DNA from: Paenibacillus_AB sp036577625
GTDB lineage: Bacteria; Bacillota; Bacilli; Paenibacillales; NBRC-103111
DNA: 64,000 nt
Reading direction: 5' to 3'
Assembly: GCF_036577625.1 (NCBI RefSeq)
Contig: NZ_JARBDC010000013.1
Coordinates: 97,358 to 161,357 of the forward strand
Positions within the stretch are counted from its first letter, which is position 1. Each line of letters starts with the position of its first letter. A program made the translations under genes and the position numbers. Positions 50,840-60,008 of this stretch are shown here, piece by piece. Below the pieces are notes generated by a model that searched no databases, had not been told where the DNA came from, and saw only the letters and a list, made by a program, of their open reading frames with translations.

Positions 50840-51159
50840 GTTCCGTGCTCTCTCCCGCCACGTTATGATATAACCCTCATTATATCATGTTCCGCTATCA
50901 AGCATACCTCCTCATCTCATTGTGGTTCACAAAAAAGATTGCCGCAAGCTTGAATTTTTCAACCAGAACCAGTTAACCAGCAGTAAATTTGCCACTTTGT
51001 TTCCGTTATTTTCCGAAATACCCTCTCTAGTTGAAATTATAAAGCGGATTCTATTTACAATTTGAACCAGAGTGCTGTATGATTGGGGATGAAGAGAAAC
51101 GGAAAGGAGGACTTTGGCAAATTCGGCAACAACATCATACCTTCATTGGAGGAGATCTC
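50840..51159. other. Divergent control region of the GntR fusion and propeller genes
   Basis: 320 bases. Besides the palindrome listed next, it has three AACCAG boxes at 50961-50980 and a GAACCAGA at 51064-51071. The plus-strand promoter is probably TTGAAA (about 51031) with a TACAAT (about 51056) near 19 bases apart, less regular than others in the window. Confidence 0.45.
50865..50888. promoter_or_regulatory. Perfect inverted repeat over the GntR fusion promoter
   Basis: ATGATATAA-N6-TTATATCAT. The right arm contains the minus-strand -10 box TATAAT (plus 50879-50884). Placement points to autorepression. Confidence 0.6.
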
Positions 51160-53709
51160 ATGAGCCTGAATGCCGCGGGATATCAACTCACGCTCCGGGC
51201 AATGATCGCTTTCCTGATCATCTGTCTCATCGCCATTATGAATTTCAACATTTCCGCTTCCGCTGCGGAAATCCGATTCGAGAACAATAGTTTTGAGCAA
51301 GGGCTCTCCGGTTGGACGCTGACCGTCGACAAGGATAACGGCAACGACACCGACGAACGTGGCAGCGGCGCCCGGACAACGAACGAACAGGCTACCGCCG
51401 GTCAATATAGCGTCCGGATGGACGACAACAAGAAATCCCGTGCGTTTTCTTTGGAAAGCGGGAGGCTTGGGGTCGAGGCCGGTGCGACCTACGTGTCATT
51501 TGCCGACGTTAGAGTCAAGGGAGGAGCAGCTGAATTGCATATCCGGTTTTATGATGCCAACGGCCGGCTTCTGAAGGAGGCCTCCGCTTCAGCGGAATCG
51601 TCGGATCGTTGGAGGACGATTCAAGCGAGTGCGGCCGCGCCCGAAGGAGCCGCTTCCGCTTCCGTGGCGCTCTATTCCGGCAAAAACAACGAAGGAACCG
51701 CTTACTGGGACCATATTCGTATTACGAAAGACTTCACCAATCTCGGCGCCCAGGTCGGAACCTCGGCCCCTCTCGGATCGACCTTCGGAATCGGCGAGAA
51801 CCAGAATCAAATATTTTCCGTCATTACGGGGAACGCAACGGATTTGCCCATGATGCAAATCATCGACGCGGATACTGAAAGCGCAATCAAAGCAATGCCG
51901 CTGCCCGCTTCGGCTTCAAACCCGACCGGAGCCTGGGGAGCCGCGACCGCGACCGACGGCGCCGTCTATTTCGGAGCTTACCAGAACGGTAGAATGTACA
52001 AGTATATACCGGGAGAAGAGGCTTTGACCGATCTTGGCCAGCCGATTCCGAGACAGGAATTCGTATGGGATCTTGCCGCCGGCAAGAACGGTAAAATATA
52101 CGGAGGAACGTATCGAAACGCCGGTTTTTTTGAATACGATCCGGGACGCGGATTTACCCAAATCGGCGGCTTGCCCGTTTACGAAGCGCCGGGAGACAAT
52201 ATTCAATATGTTCGCGCGCTGGCACACGATGCGGAGCGCAACGTCTCCTACCTGGGGGTCGGCTCCAACGCCTCTGTCATTCGGTACGATCATGCCTCCG
52301 GAACGATGACGGATATTTTGCCCGCAAAATACAAGTCGACGGCATTGGCCGGAGCCGTCGAATTCGAAGGCGATCGCGTTTTCGTTTCCATTGGGGGATC
52401 TATTGTCGTCCTGCATGTTGCCGTGAATCCGGACGGGTCGGTTACCGCCACTGAAGAAGCGGCAACCTCCGGCACAACGCCGCGCGTGTCACCGGAGCGC
52501 GACGGCGGCGTCTATTTGATCAAAAGCGGCAAGCTGGCTCATTATGACATTGCGTCCAAAACATTTTCGCTGCTTCCTCACACCGTTTCCGGCCGAGTCC
52601 AACGCTTTGGCTGGATCACGCTGAAGGATCAGACCCAATATCCGGGCGAAACGCTTGTCGCGGTTGCTTCCACCAATAACGAAACGTATCTGATGAAATA
52701 CAACCCGCAAAACGGCGCATTCCGCATGGCCAGAGTCGAAGGAACCCCGCGCATTCCGGGCGCTATTAACAGCATCGGCACGGGGCCGGACGGAAACATT
52801 TATACGAGCGCCTTTCAATACGGCGGTTTGGGTATGTATCGCCCGTTCGAAGGGGATTCCAACGACCAACAGCCCGATTACGTCTATGCGCCCATCAATC
52901 AGATCGACGCCATGGCGTCATTCAACGGCAAGCTGTATCTCGGCGTCTATCCCGGAGCCACCTTGTTCGAGTATGACCCGAATCAGCCTTGGAACCCCGG
53001 CGTCAATCCGAAAACCCGCATAAGCACGGCCGGCTTCCGTCAGGATCGCCCCAAAGCGATTGCCTACGGGGACAATCGGGTATTCATGGGCACGACAGGG
53101 ATTACCAACGAACGAAGGGGAGCCTTGTCCGTTCATGATTTCGAGACGGGAACCACGACCGTCCATCAGGATATCGTAGCCGATCAGAGCGTTATTGCGC
53201 TCGTTTACCACAACGGCCTTCTTTACGGGGGATCGTCCATTCGCGGAGGGTACACGAGCATACCGACCCAAACCGAGGCAAAGCTGTTCGTCTACGATCC
53301 GGAAACGAAGACGAAGGTCGCGGAGCTTAGCCTGCCGACAAAAAACAACGGCAACAAACCGACCTCGATCACGGAATTGATCGTTATCGATAATAAAATT
53401 TGGGGCTTCGCCGAAGGTTATTTGTTCATCTTCAATCCTGCCGATCGGACGTTCGAATACTTCGAGGAAAAGTTCCCGGACGTGCAATACGCCGGAGGGA
53501 CGTATCGGGATGCCGACCTCGTAACGGTTGAGAAGGATCCGAACTCCGTCTATGGCACCATCGGCAGCAAATATTTATTCAAAATAAACAAGAGCGATCA
53601 AGCGGTTACGATCCTCAGATCGGACGGCGCCGACATGCTGACGGCCGACCCTCTCGGCAACCTGTATTACAAACATAACGACCGGGAGCTTTGGCGATAT
53701 TCGTTTTAA
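51160..53709 (+). CDS. Large secreted protein: jelly-roll domain plus beta-propeller
   Basis: 849 residues. A signal peptide (hydrophobic core AMIAFLIICLIAIMNF, cleavage after SASA near residue 36) precedes a carbohydrate-binding-like jelly roll at about 37-185 (FENNSFEQGLSGWTLTVDKDNGND ... AYWDHIRITKDF). From about 190 to the end come repeated propeller blades (GAVYFGAYQNGRMYKYIPGE, GKIYGGTYRNAGFFEYDPG, GKLYLGVYPGATLFEYDP, GLLYGGSSIRGGYTS), each with a G-x-Y-x-G-x-Y core. ATG 51160 follows GGAGGAG. No membrane anchor was seen. A polysaccharide-binding or lyase role is inferred from fold and context only. Confidence 0.75.
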   Translation: MSLNAAGYQLTLRAMIAFLIICLIAIMNFNISASAAEIRFENNSFEQGLSGWTLTVDKDNGNDTDERGSGARTTNEQATAGQYSVRMDDNKKSRAFSLESGRLGVEAGATYVSFADVRVKGGAAELHIRFYDANGRLLKEASASAESSDRWRTIQASAAAPEGAASASVALYSGKNNEGTAYWDHIRITKDFTNLGAQVGTSAPLGSTFGIGENQNQIFSVITGNATDLPMMQIIDADTESAIKAMPLPASASNPTGAWGAATATDGAVYFGAYQNGRMYKYIPGEEALTDLGQPIPRQEFVWDLAAGKNGKIYGGTYRNAGFFEYDPGRGFTQIGGLPVYEAPGDNIQYVRALAHDAERNVSYLGVGSNASVIRYDHASGTMTDILPAKYKSTALAGAVEFEGDRVFVSIGGSIVVLHVAVNPDGSVTATEEAATSGTTPRVSPERDGGVYLIKSGKLAHYDIASKTFSLLPHTVSGRVQRFGWITLKDQTQYPGETLVAVASTNNETYLMKYNPQNGAFRMARVEGTPRIPGAINSIGTGPDGNIYTSAFQYGGLGMYRPFEGDSNDQQPDYVYAPINQIDAMASFNGKLYLGVYPGATLFEYDPNQPWNPGVNPKTRISTAGFRQDRPKAIAYGDNRVFMGTTGITNERRGALSVHDFETGTTTVHQDIVADQSVIALVYHNGLLYGGSSIRGGYTSIPTQTEAKLFVYDPETKTKVAELSLPTKNNGNKPTSITELIVIDNKIWGFAEGYLFIFNPADRTFEYFEEKFPDVQYAGGTYRDADLVTVEKDPNSVYGTIGSKYLFKINKSDQAVTILRSDGADMLTADPLGNLYYKHNDRELWRYSF

Positions 53710-53740
53710 AAAAACCTTGGCGGTAGTTGGAAGATGAACA

Positions 53741-53767
53741 AAGGTCGCCCCGCCGGCGACCTTTTTT
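53741..53767 (+). terminator. Terminator of the secreted propeller gene
   Basis: AAGGTCGCC pairs perfectly with GGCGACCTT around CCGCC, followed by six T residues. Confidence 0.8.
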
Positions 53768-53851
53768 CGCGTATTGAAACTAGCGAAACTGGCTTACGTC
53801 GAATGCAATCCGCCCGGCATCGCCAATCTACCGAGCCAGCTTCCCTTGAAG

Positions 53852-54700
53852 TTACAGCGTTTTCCGTACGTATTCCATGATGTACCTTTCTTGAAAGCCA
53901 AGGCTGTCATACAAATTTCTGGCATAATTCCCGACGACGCACCAAAGGTCGACGTTTGCATGGCCGCGCCGATAAATCTCGTTGCATATATACATCGCAA
54001 ACTTTCTTCCGATCCCCAGCCCCTGAACGTCGGTACGGACGGAAATACTGCTGAGTTCGTTGCCGGAAATGTGGCTATAGGCGACGACTTCCCCATTCCT
54101 TTCATAGACGAACCGGTCTTCCGCATCGTCCTTCCATGCTCTTCGTTCTTTTTCGCTGGGCCGGGCAATTACGGAATCGGGAAAGCTCCCGACACGGACG
54201 CGCATTTCATGAAAAGCCGTGGCATACAACGACTGAGCGGCCAAATAGTCTTCGTCCGCATACGGCCTCGCCGGAAGCTCCTCCATAGGGAAGGGATCGC
54301 CGGTTCGCCGCATGAGAGCCGATGAAAAATAGGTATCATATCCGAGCTTGCGCGCAAACGCAAAAGACGATGGACGACCGGCACGAAAGGAGCTTCTGAC
54401 TTTCTGGGTTCCGCCCGCCCGCAATTCGGCTTCCGCACGCTTTACCAGTGCGGATCCGATTCCTTGCCTGCGAAACGGCGGAGCGACAAACACCGTTAAA
54501 TAGGATTGGGTTGCAGGCTCGTTCACTTGGGCCAGCGCAACAAGCCGATCTTCAATAAACCCGGCCATAAACAATTCCGGTTCTTTCGCAAGCACCCGAA
54601 GAATGGTTTCACCCGCTTCGACGTCATGGCTAATTAATTCGCATGCGGTATTATAATCTTGTTCACTGAAGCGTTCGTATCGGATATTTGCGATGTTCAT
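53852..54700 (-). CDS. Tandem GNAT acetyltransferase
   Basis: 282 residues with two GNAT domains. The first (about 5-130) has TVFVAPPFRRQGIGSALVKRAEAE with an intact acetyl-CoA loop. The second (about 150-280) has ISVRTDVQGLGIGRKFAMYICNEIY, also intact, and ends with NYARNLYDSLGFQERYIMEYV. ATG follows GGAGGGATC. It is the first of the minus-strand accessory run and is not in a clear operon. The substrate is unknown. Confidence 0.82.
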   Translation of the reverse strand: MNIANIRYERFSEQDYNTACELISHDVEAGETILRVLAKEPELFMAGFIEDRLVALAQVNEPATQSYLTVFVAPPFRRQGIGSALVKRAEAELRAGGTQKVRSSFRAGRPSSFAFARKLGYDTYFSSALMRRTGDPFPMEELPARPYADEDYLAAQSLYATAFHEMRVRVGSFPDSVIARPSEKERRAWKDDAEDRFVYERNGEVVAYSHISGNELSSISVRTDVQGLGIGRKFAMYICNEIYRRGHANVDLWCVVGNYARNLYDSLGFQERYIMEYVRKTL

Positions 54701-54873
54701 CGGCCTTCGATCCCTCCGTTTTCATTGAGACCTTCTTTCTGTCAGTTGCGCGCCGGTTAGAGCTCTATCAGCTATCCGCACAATTCCTCCATTTTCCATA
54801 AGCATTATACCATTCTTATCGGGAGAAGCAGTCGGATTAGAACATGTATAAACTAAACTATCCTGCTCGATCG

Positions 54874-55197
54874 TCAGCCTTGTACTTTTCTCTCCATATG
54901 TATTTCACGAAGTAACAAAAATAAAGGAAGGCCTAATGAAACACCTGCCGCAAGCGTACCGACAATCGGCAGCCATAGAAGCCTCATACCGCTTCTTTTG
55001 CCTTCAAAGAGAATGAACCCGATAAGTACAATTGCCGATACTAAAACATCCATCCACGCAAAAGATCCAATACGCGTTTGCGCTATTTCTTCTATGAATC
55101 GGGACGAATCAAGACCGTTCGCGATGATCCAAGGAAGAAACTGCGAATAGGGCAGCGCAACTCCCAAAACGGCCAGCACTCCATAGAAGTATTTCAA
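54874..55197 (-). CDS. DUF2834 family small membrane protein
   Basis: 107 residues with three membrane helices (about 4-20, 45-65, 75-98). It opens KYFYGVLAVLGVALPYSQFLPWI, the DUF2834 signature, and has AWMDVLVSAIVLIGFILFEGKRSGM. Start is a TTG at 55197 with GGGGAGGG upstream; the longer frame adds residues that do not fit the family. Function unknown. Confidence 0.72.
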   Translation of the reverse strand: MKYFYGVLAVLGVALPYSQFLPWIIANGLDSSRFIEEIAQTRIGSFAWMDVLVSAIVLIGFILFEGKRSGMRLLWLPIVGTLAAGVSLGLPLFLLLREIHMERKVQG

Positions 55198-55238
55198 TAT
55201 AAACCCTCCCCGAAAATGCCATGGACTATCCCTTATTA

Positions 55239-56264
55239 TTAATGGAGCCTGCACATAAGCGATTCGGCCTCGTCCCAGAGCCGCGGCAGAAACTGCAGCA
55301 CGTCCTCGGCACGACGCGCAAGGGTGTCGGACGAGGGGATGCCGAGGTCTTTAACGAATTCCTCAAAAGCCGGAGCCAGCTCGACTTGTAATTTTGGGGC
55401 ATCGGCGGAAAGTATTTTGTGGCACCGGGCGAAGGTCGCCCCGATCCAGAATACCGCTTCGCGGTGATATCCGTCGCGGATAAGGTTGCGGCTGCCGTCA
55501 ATCGCAATCGGTCGTGAAGCGACGGTGATGTCGCTGCTGAAGAGGAAAGGGGTTTTGGCGTGCGCCGCGGCGGCGTCGAAGGTACGGGCAAGTGCGCTCA
55601 AATGATGGCTGGCGCGCTGCGGAGTCCAATGCTCGCAGCCCAGCAGCCTCAACAATTCCGGATAGATGTCGGTTCGACCGAACTCCCGAAGAACGTTGTA
55701 CACAGCCAGGTAGCGAAGCCGCACGGTAGGGTTGCGAAGAGCTGCGACGAGCAGGACGTGTGTGGTGACTCCGGTCATGAATAACCATGCCATGAACTGG
55801 TCATGCCATGGTGCTGTCGGATCGATGTTCCTTAGCCCATGCTCTATTTTCTGCCTGACGTTTTCGCAGCGGCGCCGCACCCAATCCCTCTCGGCAAAAT
55901 GGCGCGACACCTTCTGCTGCACGACGCGCAGCTGTCCGGTAGGATCGGCAATGATGGTATCCACGCGGAAGCTGCCGGCCAGGTGATACGATGCCAGAAC
56001 CTCCTCGGGAGAGGCGATCTGGTTCCACGATAAGAAGGTTATTTCGATCAGCGCACCGCGGTAAATGAACTTCCCCGGTTTCAGAGGCGGATTTGCTTCA
56101 GAGGTAACAACGACAACGTCCATGTCGGAGCCCACCGACATCATTGCATCATCCGGCTGACCAACCGTCGAGCCGCTGAAATACGCCCCCATGAACCATG
56201 GTTCCTGGCCGGTATACTGCATGACCCACTCCGTTGCTGCCGCTCGAGCCACGCCTATGTTCAT
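55239..56264 (-). CDS. Nucleotidyltransferase-fold protein
   Basis: 341 residues. The N-terminus carries the minimal nucleotidyltransferase motif: FSGSTVGQPDDAMMSVGSDMDVVVV (G-S near residue 30, D-x-D near residue 46-48), then a third acidic strand (ALIEITFLSW). The remainder is helical (about 120-340). This layout recalls aminoglycoside adenylyltransferase-like and HI0073/kanamycin-type proteins, but no acceptor can be named. ATG 56264 follows GGAGGG. It ends 41 bases before the DUF2834 start; these two may be co-transcribed. Confidence 0.72.
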   Translation of the reverse strand: MNIGVARAAATEWVMQYTGQEPWFMGAYFSGSTVGQPDDAMMSVGSDMDVVVVTSEANPPLKPGKFIYRGALIEITFLSWNQIASPEEVLASYHLAGSFRVDTIIADPTGQLRVVQQKVSRHFAERDWVRRRCENVRQKIEHGLRNIDPTAPWHDQFMAWLFMTGVTTHVLLVAALRNPTVRLRYLAVYNVLREFGRTDIYPELLRLLGCEHWTPQRASHHLSALARTFDAAAAHAKTPFLFSSDITVASRPIAIDGSRNLIRDGYHREAVFWIGATFARCHKILSADAPKLQVELAPAFEEFVKDLGIPSSDTLARRAEDVLQFLPRLWDEAESLMCRLH

Positions 56265-56317
56265 GGATGATCCCTCCGATCTATATTCAGGCAACTACTT
56301 GATCTACCCATCCTCCT

Positions 56318-56851
56318 TCAAGCCGGCTCATCCTCCACCACCGCAACGGCTCGAACCGGGGAGCCGTCGCCGCTGACGATGCGCAGCGGAAATCCGTAAA
56401 ACATAAAGTCGGTTCCGTCGGGAAGACGATCCAAACCTTGCAGCCCCGTATACGTCACAATTCCGATCCCCAACAACGCCCGCTCCAGTTGTTCAGACAG
56501 TTCGCCGCCAACGAACGGTGGTCGCAGCACAGCGAGTCGGTCCAAGATTTCCAACCCGACGGATTCGGCGAAAAACAGGCCCCGGCCTGCCGGCCAAGCC
56601 GGGTCTTCGAGCCGTACTACGCGCGACGCTCCGAAAAATCGCTCCAATGGCAGCTCATCCAAGGTCGCGGCTCCGGGGTGCATGTGCGAAGGCGCGTCCA
56701 CGTGAGTTCCCGTATGGCTGCCCATCGAAAGCTGCCGCAGTTCCCATGTATGACACTCGTATGTATGCGCCACCTTGACCTTTACCTCCGGATCGCCGGG
56801 ATAAACGGGCATGCCGTCCGCAATCGGCAACGACAAATCGATCACTCTCAC
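56318..56851 (-). CDS. Cyclase/kynurenine formamidase-like metal hydrolase
   Basis: 177 residues. It opens with VIDLSLPIADGMPVYPGDPEV and has the metal-binding HTGTHVDAPSH (about 46-56), both typical of the Cyclase family. The protein is somewhat shorter than the usual 200-210 residues, but the closing FPLRIVSGDGSPVRAVAVVED is normal. Such enzymes hydrolyse N-formylkynurenine or related amides. ATG follows GGAGGCGCC. It is 53 bases upstream of the nucleotidyltransferase gene. Confidence 0.8.
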   Translation of the reverse strand: MRVIDLSLPIADGMPVYPGDPEVKVKVAHTYECHTWELRQLSMGSHTGTHVDAPSHMHPGAATLDELPLERFFGASRVVRLEDPAWPAGRGLFFAESVGLEILDRLAVLRPPFVGGELSEQLERALLGIGIVTYTGLQGLDRLPDGTDFMFYGFPLRIVSGDGSPVRAVAVVEDEPA

Positions 56852-56925
56852 TCAGGCGCCTCCTTTCCTGCAAGCTATTATCCAAATTACATTCTGCTTG
56901 ACTTGAACGATCGTACTCCGGCGCT

Positions 56926-57351
56926 CTAGCAATCCTTAAGCGGAATGGAAAATTCAACATAAAAAGGATGAAGCTCTTCGTTCAAGCAAAGCTCGATTCT
57001 TTGCTTGAAATTTCCCCAACTTACCATCTCTAATGCTGTTTCGATTGGAAAAAATCCTGCTTCTAACGACTCCGGAGTCGTTGTTAATTCTCCCCCGACC
57101 GGTCTGCCCAAAAATAAAGTGTTACAAATACTACTGCTTACATTTTGAAAAACACCGCAAAACTTTGTCACTTCTATATCTATACCGCTCTCTTCCTTGG
57201 TTTCCCTTATCGCTGCATCCTTCAACGATTCACCTTCTTCAACCTGCCCTCCCGGCATTTCCCATCCTCGCCTGGGCCCTTTTATCAACAATATTTCGTT
57301 ACGCTCGTTAACAACAATTGCTGCTGCGGAAAGTATATGTTTTGGCGCCAT
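56926..57351 (-). CDS. Nudix hydrolase
   Basis: 141 residues. The full Nudix box is seen: G-x5-E-x7-REx2EExG in GGQVEEGESLKDAAIRETKEESGID (about 38-60). It opens AAAIVVNERNEILLIKGPRRGWEMPG. It splits nucleoside diphosphates linked to another group; the substrate is unknown. ATG 57351 follows AGGAGGGG. Base composition here becomes clearly AT-richer than in the rest of the window. Confidence 0.88.
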   Translation of the reverse strand: MAPKHILSAAAIVVNERNEILLIKGPRRGWEMPGGQVEEGESLKDAAIRETKEESGIDIEVTKFCGVFQNVSSSICNTLFLGRPVGGELTTTPESLEAGFFPIETALEMVSWGNFKQRIELCLNEELHPFYVEFSIPLKDC

Positions 57352-57406
57352 TCCTTCGTCCTCCCCTCCTAAATTGACAAAATTATACTGATACGGAGCC
57401 ACAAGA

Positions 57407-57799
57407 TTACACTTCAAACCGATTGTACCAATCCTGACAAACAGTTATTTTACGACCATCAGGATCGTATACGTCAAAATATCGTCCACATCCTGGATTA
57501 TCGTATCTATCACCCACTGGTACATTTTCTTCTTTTAATTTCCGATAAAATCCTTCAATGTCTTTCGTACCAATTTCAAACCAATGCATCGATATGTCAT
57601 TTGGCTTATCTTCAACATTTTCTATTTGGTGCAGCCAAATTTTGGTGCTTTTGGTTATGCGTACTTCCCTCGAACCTGTCTTCTCGAATCCCAACCGATC
57701 GACATAAAATTCAAATGACTTCTCAAGATTATTGACTGCAAAATTGATAATATGCATTCCAACCGCTCGTTCCTTATTGATTGGTATTGAGTCTAACAT
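57407..57799 (-). CDS. VOC family protein
   Basis: 130 residues. HIINFAVNNLEKSFEFYVDRLGFEKTG begins the first module and RYFDVYDPDGRKITVCQDW closes the second. His and Glu residues for a metal can be placed (H16, E near the end less clear). GGGGAGG lies 10 bases before the ATG; a second ATG at codon 15 (57757) lacks such a site. AT-rich codon use marks it as foreign relative to the genes before 57 kb. Confidence 0.78.
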   Translation of the reverse strand: MLDSIPINKERAVGMHIINFAVNNLEKSFEFYVDRLGFEKTGSREVRITKSTKIWLHQIENVEDKPNDISMHWFEIGTKDIEGFYRKLKEENVPVGDRYDNPGCGRYFDVYDPDGRKITVCQDWYNRFEV

Positions 57800-57926
57800 T
57801 GATAATCCATCCTCCCCGGACGCTTCATTAAAAAAACTCGAATTACTTTTAAGGCTTCTTCATCATCTTAAGTAATAATCGTTTCTTCAGAAATACTCTG
57901 GGTGTTTCATATTTCTGCACGTTTTA

Positions 57927-58355
57927 TCACTTCTTCAATGGGATGTAGATCTCCACTATGGAGTCGTCCGATACTGGATTAAACCTTTCATCATATCTTT
58001 CAAAATTCGGTTGGAGCATATCAAGTTGAGACGCGTACTGTTTAAGGATTAAATCCCAAGTTTGTTTTAAATATTTGATTTTCCCTTTATGCATGAATAT
58101 TGCATAATCATTCGCCGGAACAACCATACCGTCCATTCCTTCAGGAAGATTGCCCACAGATGCAACTTCCATACAGGCCGTATATCGTCGATTAACGAGT
58201 AGACCATATCCGATCTTTGGGTTAATCATATAAGGAATTTCATTCATTCTTGCATATAGTTGATCCCACGTATCTTTCATCCCAGTAGGTGATAAATCAT
58301 TGCTAATGCCAATTACCATAAAGCTTTGTATGTGCTCTATCTTCATTGATTGCAA
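57927..58355 (-). CDS. GyrI-like small-molecule-binding protein
   Basis: 142 residues of the GyrI/AraC effector-binding fold: IEHIQSFMVIGISNDLSP, DTWDQLYARMNEIPYMINPKIGYGLLV, TACMEVASVGNLPEGMDGMVVPANDYAIFMHKG and DDSIVEIYIPLKK. Such stand-alone domains bind drugs or peptides. Start is taken as TTG 58355 because AGGGAGGG is 6 bases upstream; ATG 58346 would be too far away. AT-rich like the VOC gene beside it. Confidence 0.75.
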   Translation of the reverse strand: MQSMKIEHIQSFMVIGISNDLSPTGMKDTWDQLYARMNEIPYMINPKIGYGLLVNRRYTACMEVASVGNLPEGMDGMVVPANDYAIFMHKGKIKYLKQTWDLILKQYASQLDMLQPNFERYDERFNPVSDDSIVEIYIPLKK

Positions 58356-58746
58356 AACTATCCCTCCCTCTATGGTTATCGTCAGCTTTCTTTTGGATTG
58401 ATACAATCAAAATGGCGTACGTATCACTTCCCGAAATAATGATGCCACTGACTAGGGAAAACTAACGAAACTTGATACGTTTTTTTGCAACGGTGTCACT
58501 AAACGAAGATTAGAGCTGCGCGACATCTTAACAGGTTGGTAGTGCGGCAGGATAAGGAATGTCCTTCCAGCATCGGGACAATTTGTTGCGGGTGAACCGC
58601 AGCTCTCCGCTCTCGTTTTCCCAAAAAACAAGGGCAAGAATACCGGTCGTTTTTCCCGATTTTTCTTACCCTTCACTAATTGAGGTGTTCATGACCGTAA
58701 TAAAGTAAAGTTGCTAATCCGTGCCGACAGCCACGTCTTTCAAGCT
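58356..58746. other. Intergenic region with VOC terminator
   Basis: 391 bases without a credible gene. The 74-codon minus frame at 58452-58676 overlaps the terminator hairpin and has no ribosome site or domain. Confidence 0.5.
58623..58672 (-). terminator. Terminator downstream of the VOC gene at 58.7 kb
   Basis: A ten-base stem (58631-58640 with 58663-58672, one mismatch) followed on the minus strand by TGTTTTTTGG. It lies 74 bases after the VOC stop. Confidence 0.55.
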
Positions 58747-59178
58747 TTAATTACTCCCGCCAAAAACGATAATATAACCGTCTAAGTCTTTGACCGCAAA
58801 CTCTTTCCATCTTGTATTACCCATATCTTCTGTTTGCGGAGTATAAGCAATAACGGCCCCTTTTGCTACAAACTCCTCGTACAGGGACTGTACACCATCG
58901 AAATCAGTATAAGCGTAAGTATCCCAACTTGTTGGCGGGCCTGACCAATCATGAGGAAAACGGTCCTTTGCCGGCTTGGCATTAGGTCGCACATCTTCCG
59001 GCTTTTCCGCTTGTTGCAGCAAAAAACCTACGCCATCACGTTCAGCATGGCCCCAGCCATCAACCGTAAAGCCCAATACTTGCTTATAGTATTGTTTGGC
59101 TCTGGTAAGGTCGGAGACAAGTCTCACCTGTAAAGCATGGCCAATCCGTGCTTTTTCTCCTGCGAATGCATCTTCCAC
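58747..59178 (-). CDS. VOC family protein
   Basis: 143 residues. ALQVRLVSDLTRAKQYYKQVLGFTVDGWGHAERDGVGFLLQ forms the first module and WDTYAYTDFDGVQSLYEEFVAKGAVI with EFAVKDLDGYIIVFGG the second. Start is GTG 59178 with AAGGGAG 10 bases upstream; the ORF extends 24 codons further but without a site. It is not close to the other two VOC proteins in sequence. Role unknown. Confidence 0.77.
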   Translation of the reverse strand: MEDAFAGEKARIGHALQVRLVSDLTRAKQYYKQVLGFTVDGWGHAERDGVGFLLQQAEKPEDVRPNAKPAKDRFPHDWSGPPTSWDTYAYTDFDGVQSLYEEFVAKGAVIAYTPQTEDMGNTRWKEFAVKDLDGYIIVFGGSN

Positions 59179-59261
59179 TGTTATGCTTCTCCCTTCTATT
59201 TTTTTTGACTTACGAGTATCCGATGCCAAAAGATACCGCAAATCTGACAAGGTTGTTGAAT

Positions 59262-59372
59262 TTAGTCCGAATGCACGTAAACCACGTTCCCATCCGGATC
59301 ATACCATTCAAACCATTTCCCGCTAAGGCGACTTTGCGGTCTTCCGCAACCGCAATCACCTGAGCCCTCTCA
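59262..59372 (-). pseudogene. C-terminal scrap of a further VOC gene
   Basis: Reading the minus strand to TAA 59262-59264 gives KWFEWYDPDGNVVYVHSD, a typical end of a VOC domain (DPDGNV). A TGA lies about 36 codons upstream and there is no start. It sits just before the start of the intact VOC gene. Confidence 0.5.
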
Positions 59373-59447
59373 CGTCGCTGCTAAACGGCGCAGGCGCCGT
59401 GACTGCGAGAACGCTACTCCTGCGCCTACTTGGTTGGTTGCGTCGGG

Positions 59448-60008
59448 TCAGACGATCACGCGATAGTGAAGATGAACAACGCCGCTTCGGAAGCGGCGCT
59501 CGCCGAGCAACTCGAGCCGCATGAGGACGTTATCCGGCAATGCTCGCTTACCTCCACCCAAGACAATCGGATTAAGAAGCAGATGACACTCGTCGATCAG
59601 TCCCGCGCTCATCGCCTGCCCAGCAAGCTCGAGGCCGCCAATCGTAATGTCGGCTCCTGAGGACTCCTTCAGCCTCCGGATCGCATCAGGATCGAATTCG
59701 CGCTCGATCCTCGTCCTGGCGCTTGACACTGCCTGAAGCGTCCGGGAATATACGATCTTCTCAGCCGCTCGCCAGATCTGCCCGAATTCCCGCCTTACCT
59801 CCGGTTGATCGCCGCTGGCGCTCGCCGTCTCCCAGTACACCATCGTCTCGTATAATCGACGTCCGTAAAGGTAGGTGCCAATCGTCCGCTGGAAGTCAGT
59901 CCAGAACGCATACGTCTCGTCATCGGAGATCGACCAATCGATATTGCCGCGCTCGTCCTCCATGTACCCGTCCAAAGATACATTAGCAGCGTAGATCAGT
60001 TTAGCCAT
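59448..60008 (-). CDS. Dihydrofolate reductase-fold (RibD C-terminal domain) protein
   Basis: 186 residues. KLIYAANVSLDGYMEDERGNIDWS opens the domain, GTYLYGRRLYETMVYWE follows, and ADITIGGLELAGQAMSAGLIDECHLLLNPIVLGGGKRAL is the NADPH-binding half with GG. This is the YyaP/YwjB-type group, not a canonical DHFR. ATG 60008 follows GGAGGGCGG. Function is likely reduction of a pterin- or pyrimidine-like metabolite. Confidence 0.83.
   Translation of the reverse strand: MAKLIYAANVSLDGYMEDERGNIDWSISDDETYAFWTDFQRTIGTYLYGRRLYETMVYWETASASGDQPEVRREFGQIWRAAEKIVYSRTLQAVSSARTRIEREFDPDAIRRLKESSGADITIGGLELAGQAMSAGLIDECHLLLNPIVLGGGKRALPDNVLMRLELLGERRFRSGVVHLHYRVIV

Noticed and set aside
58452..58676. 74-codon minus-strand frame
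   Set aside because: Its start lies in a terminator hairpin, and there is no ribosome site.
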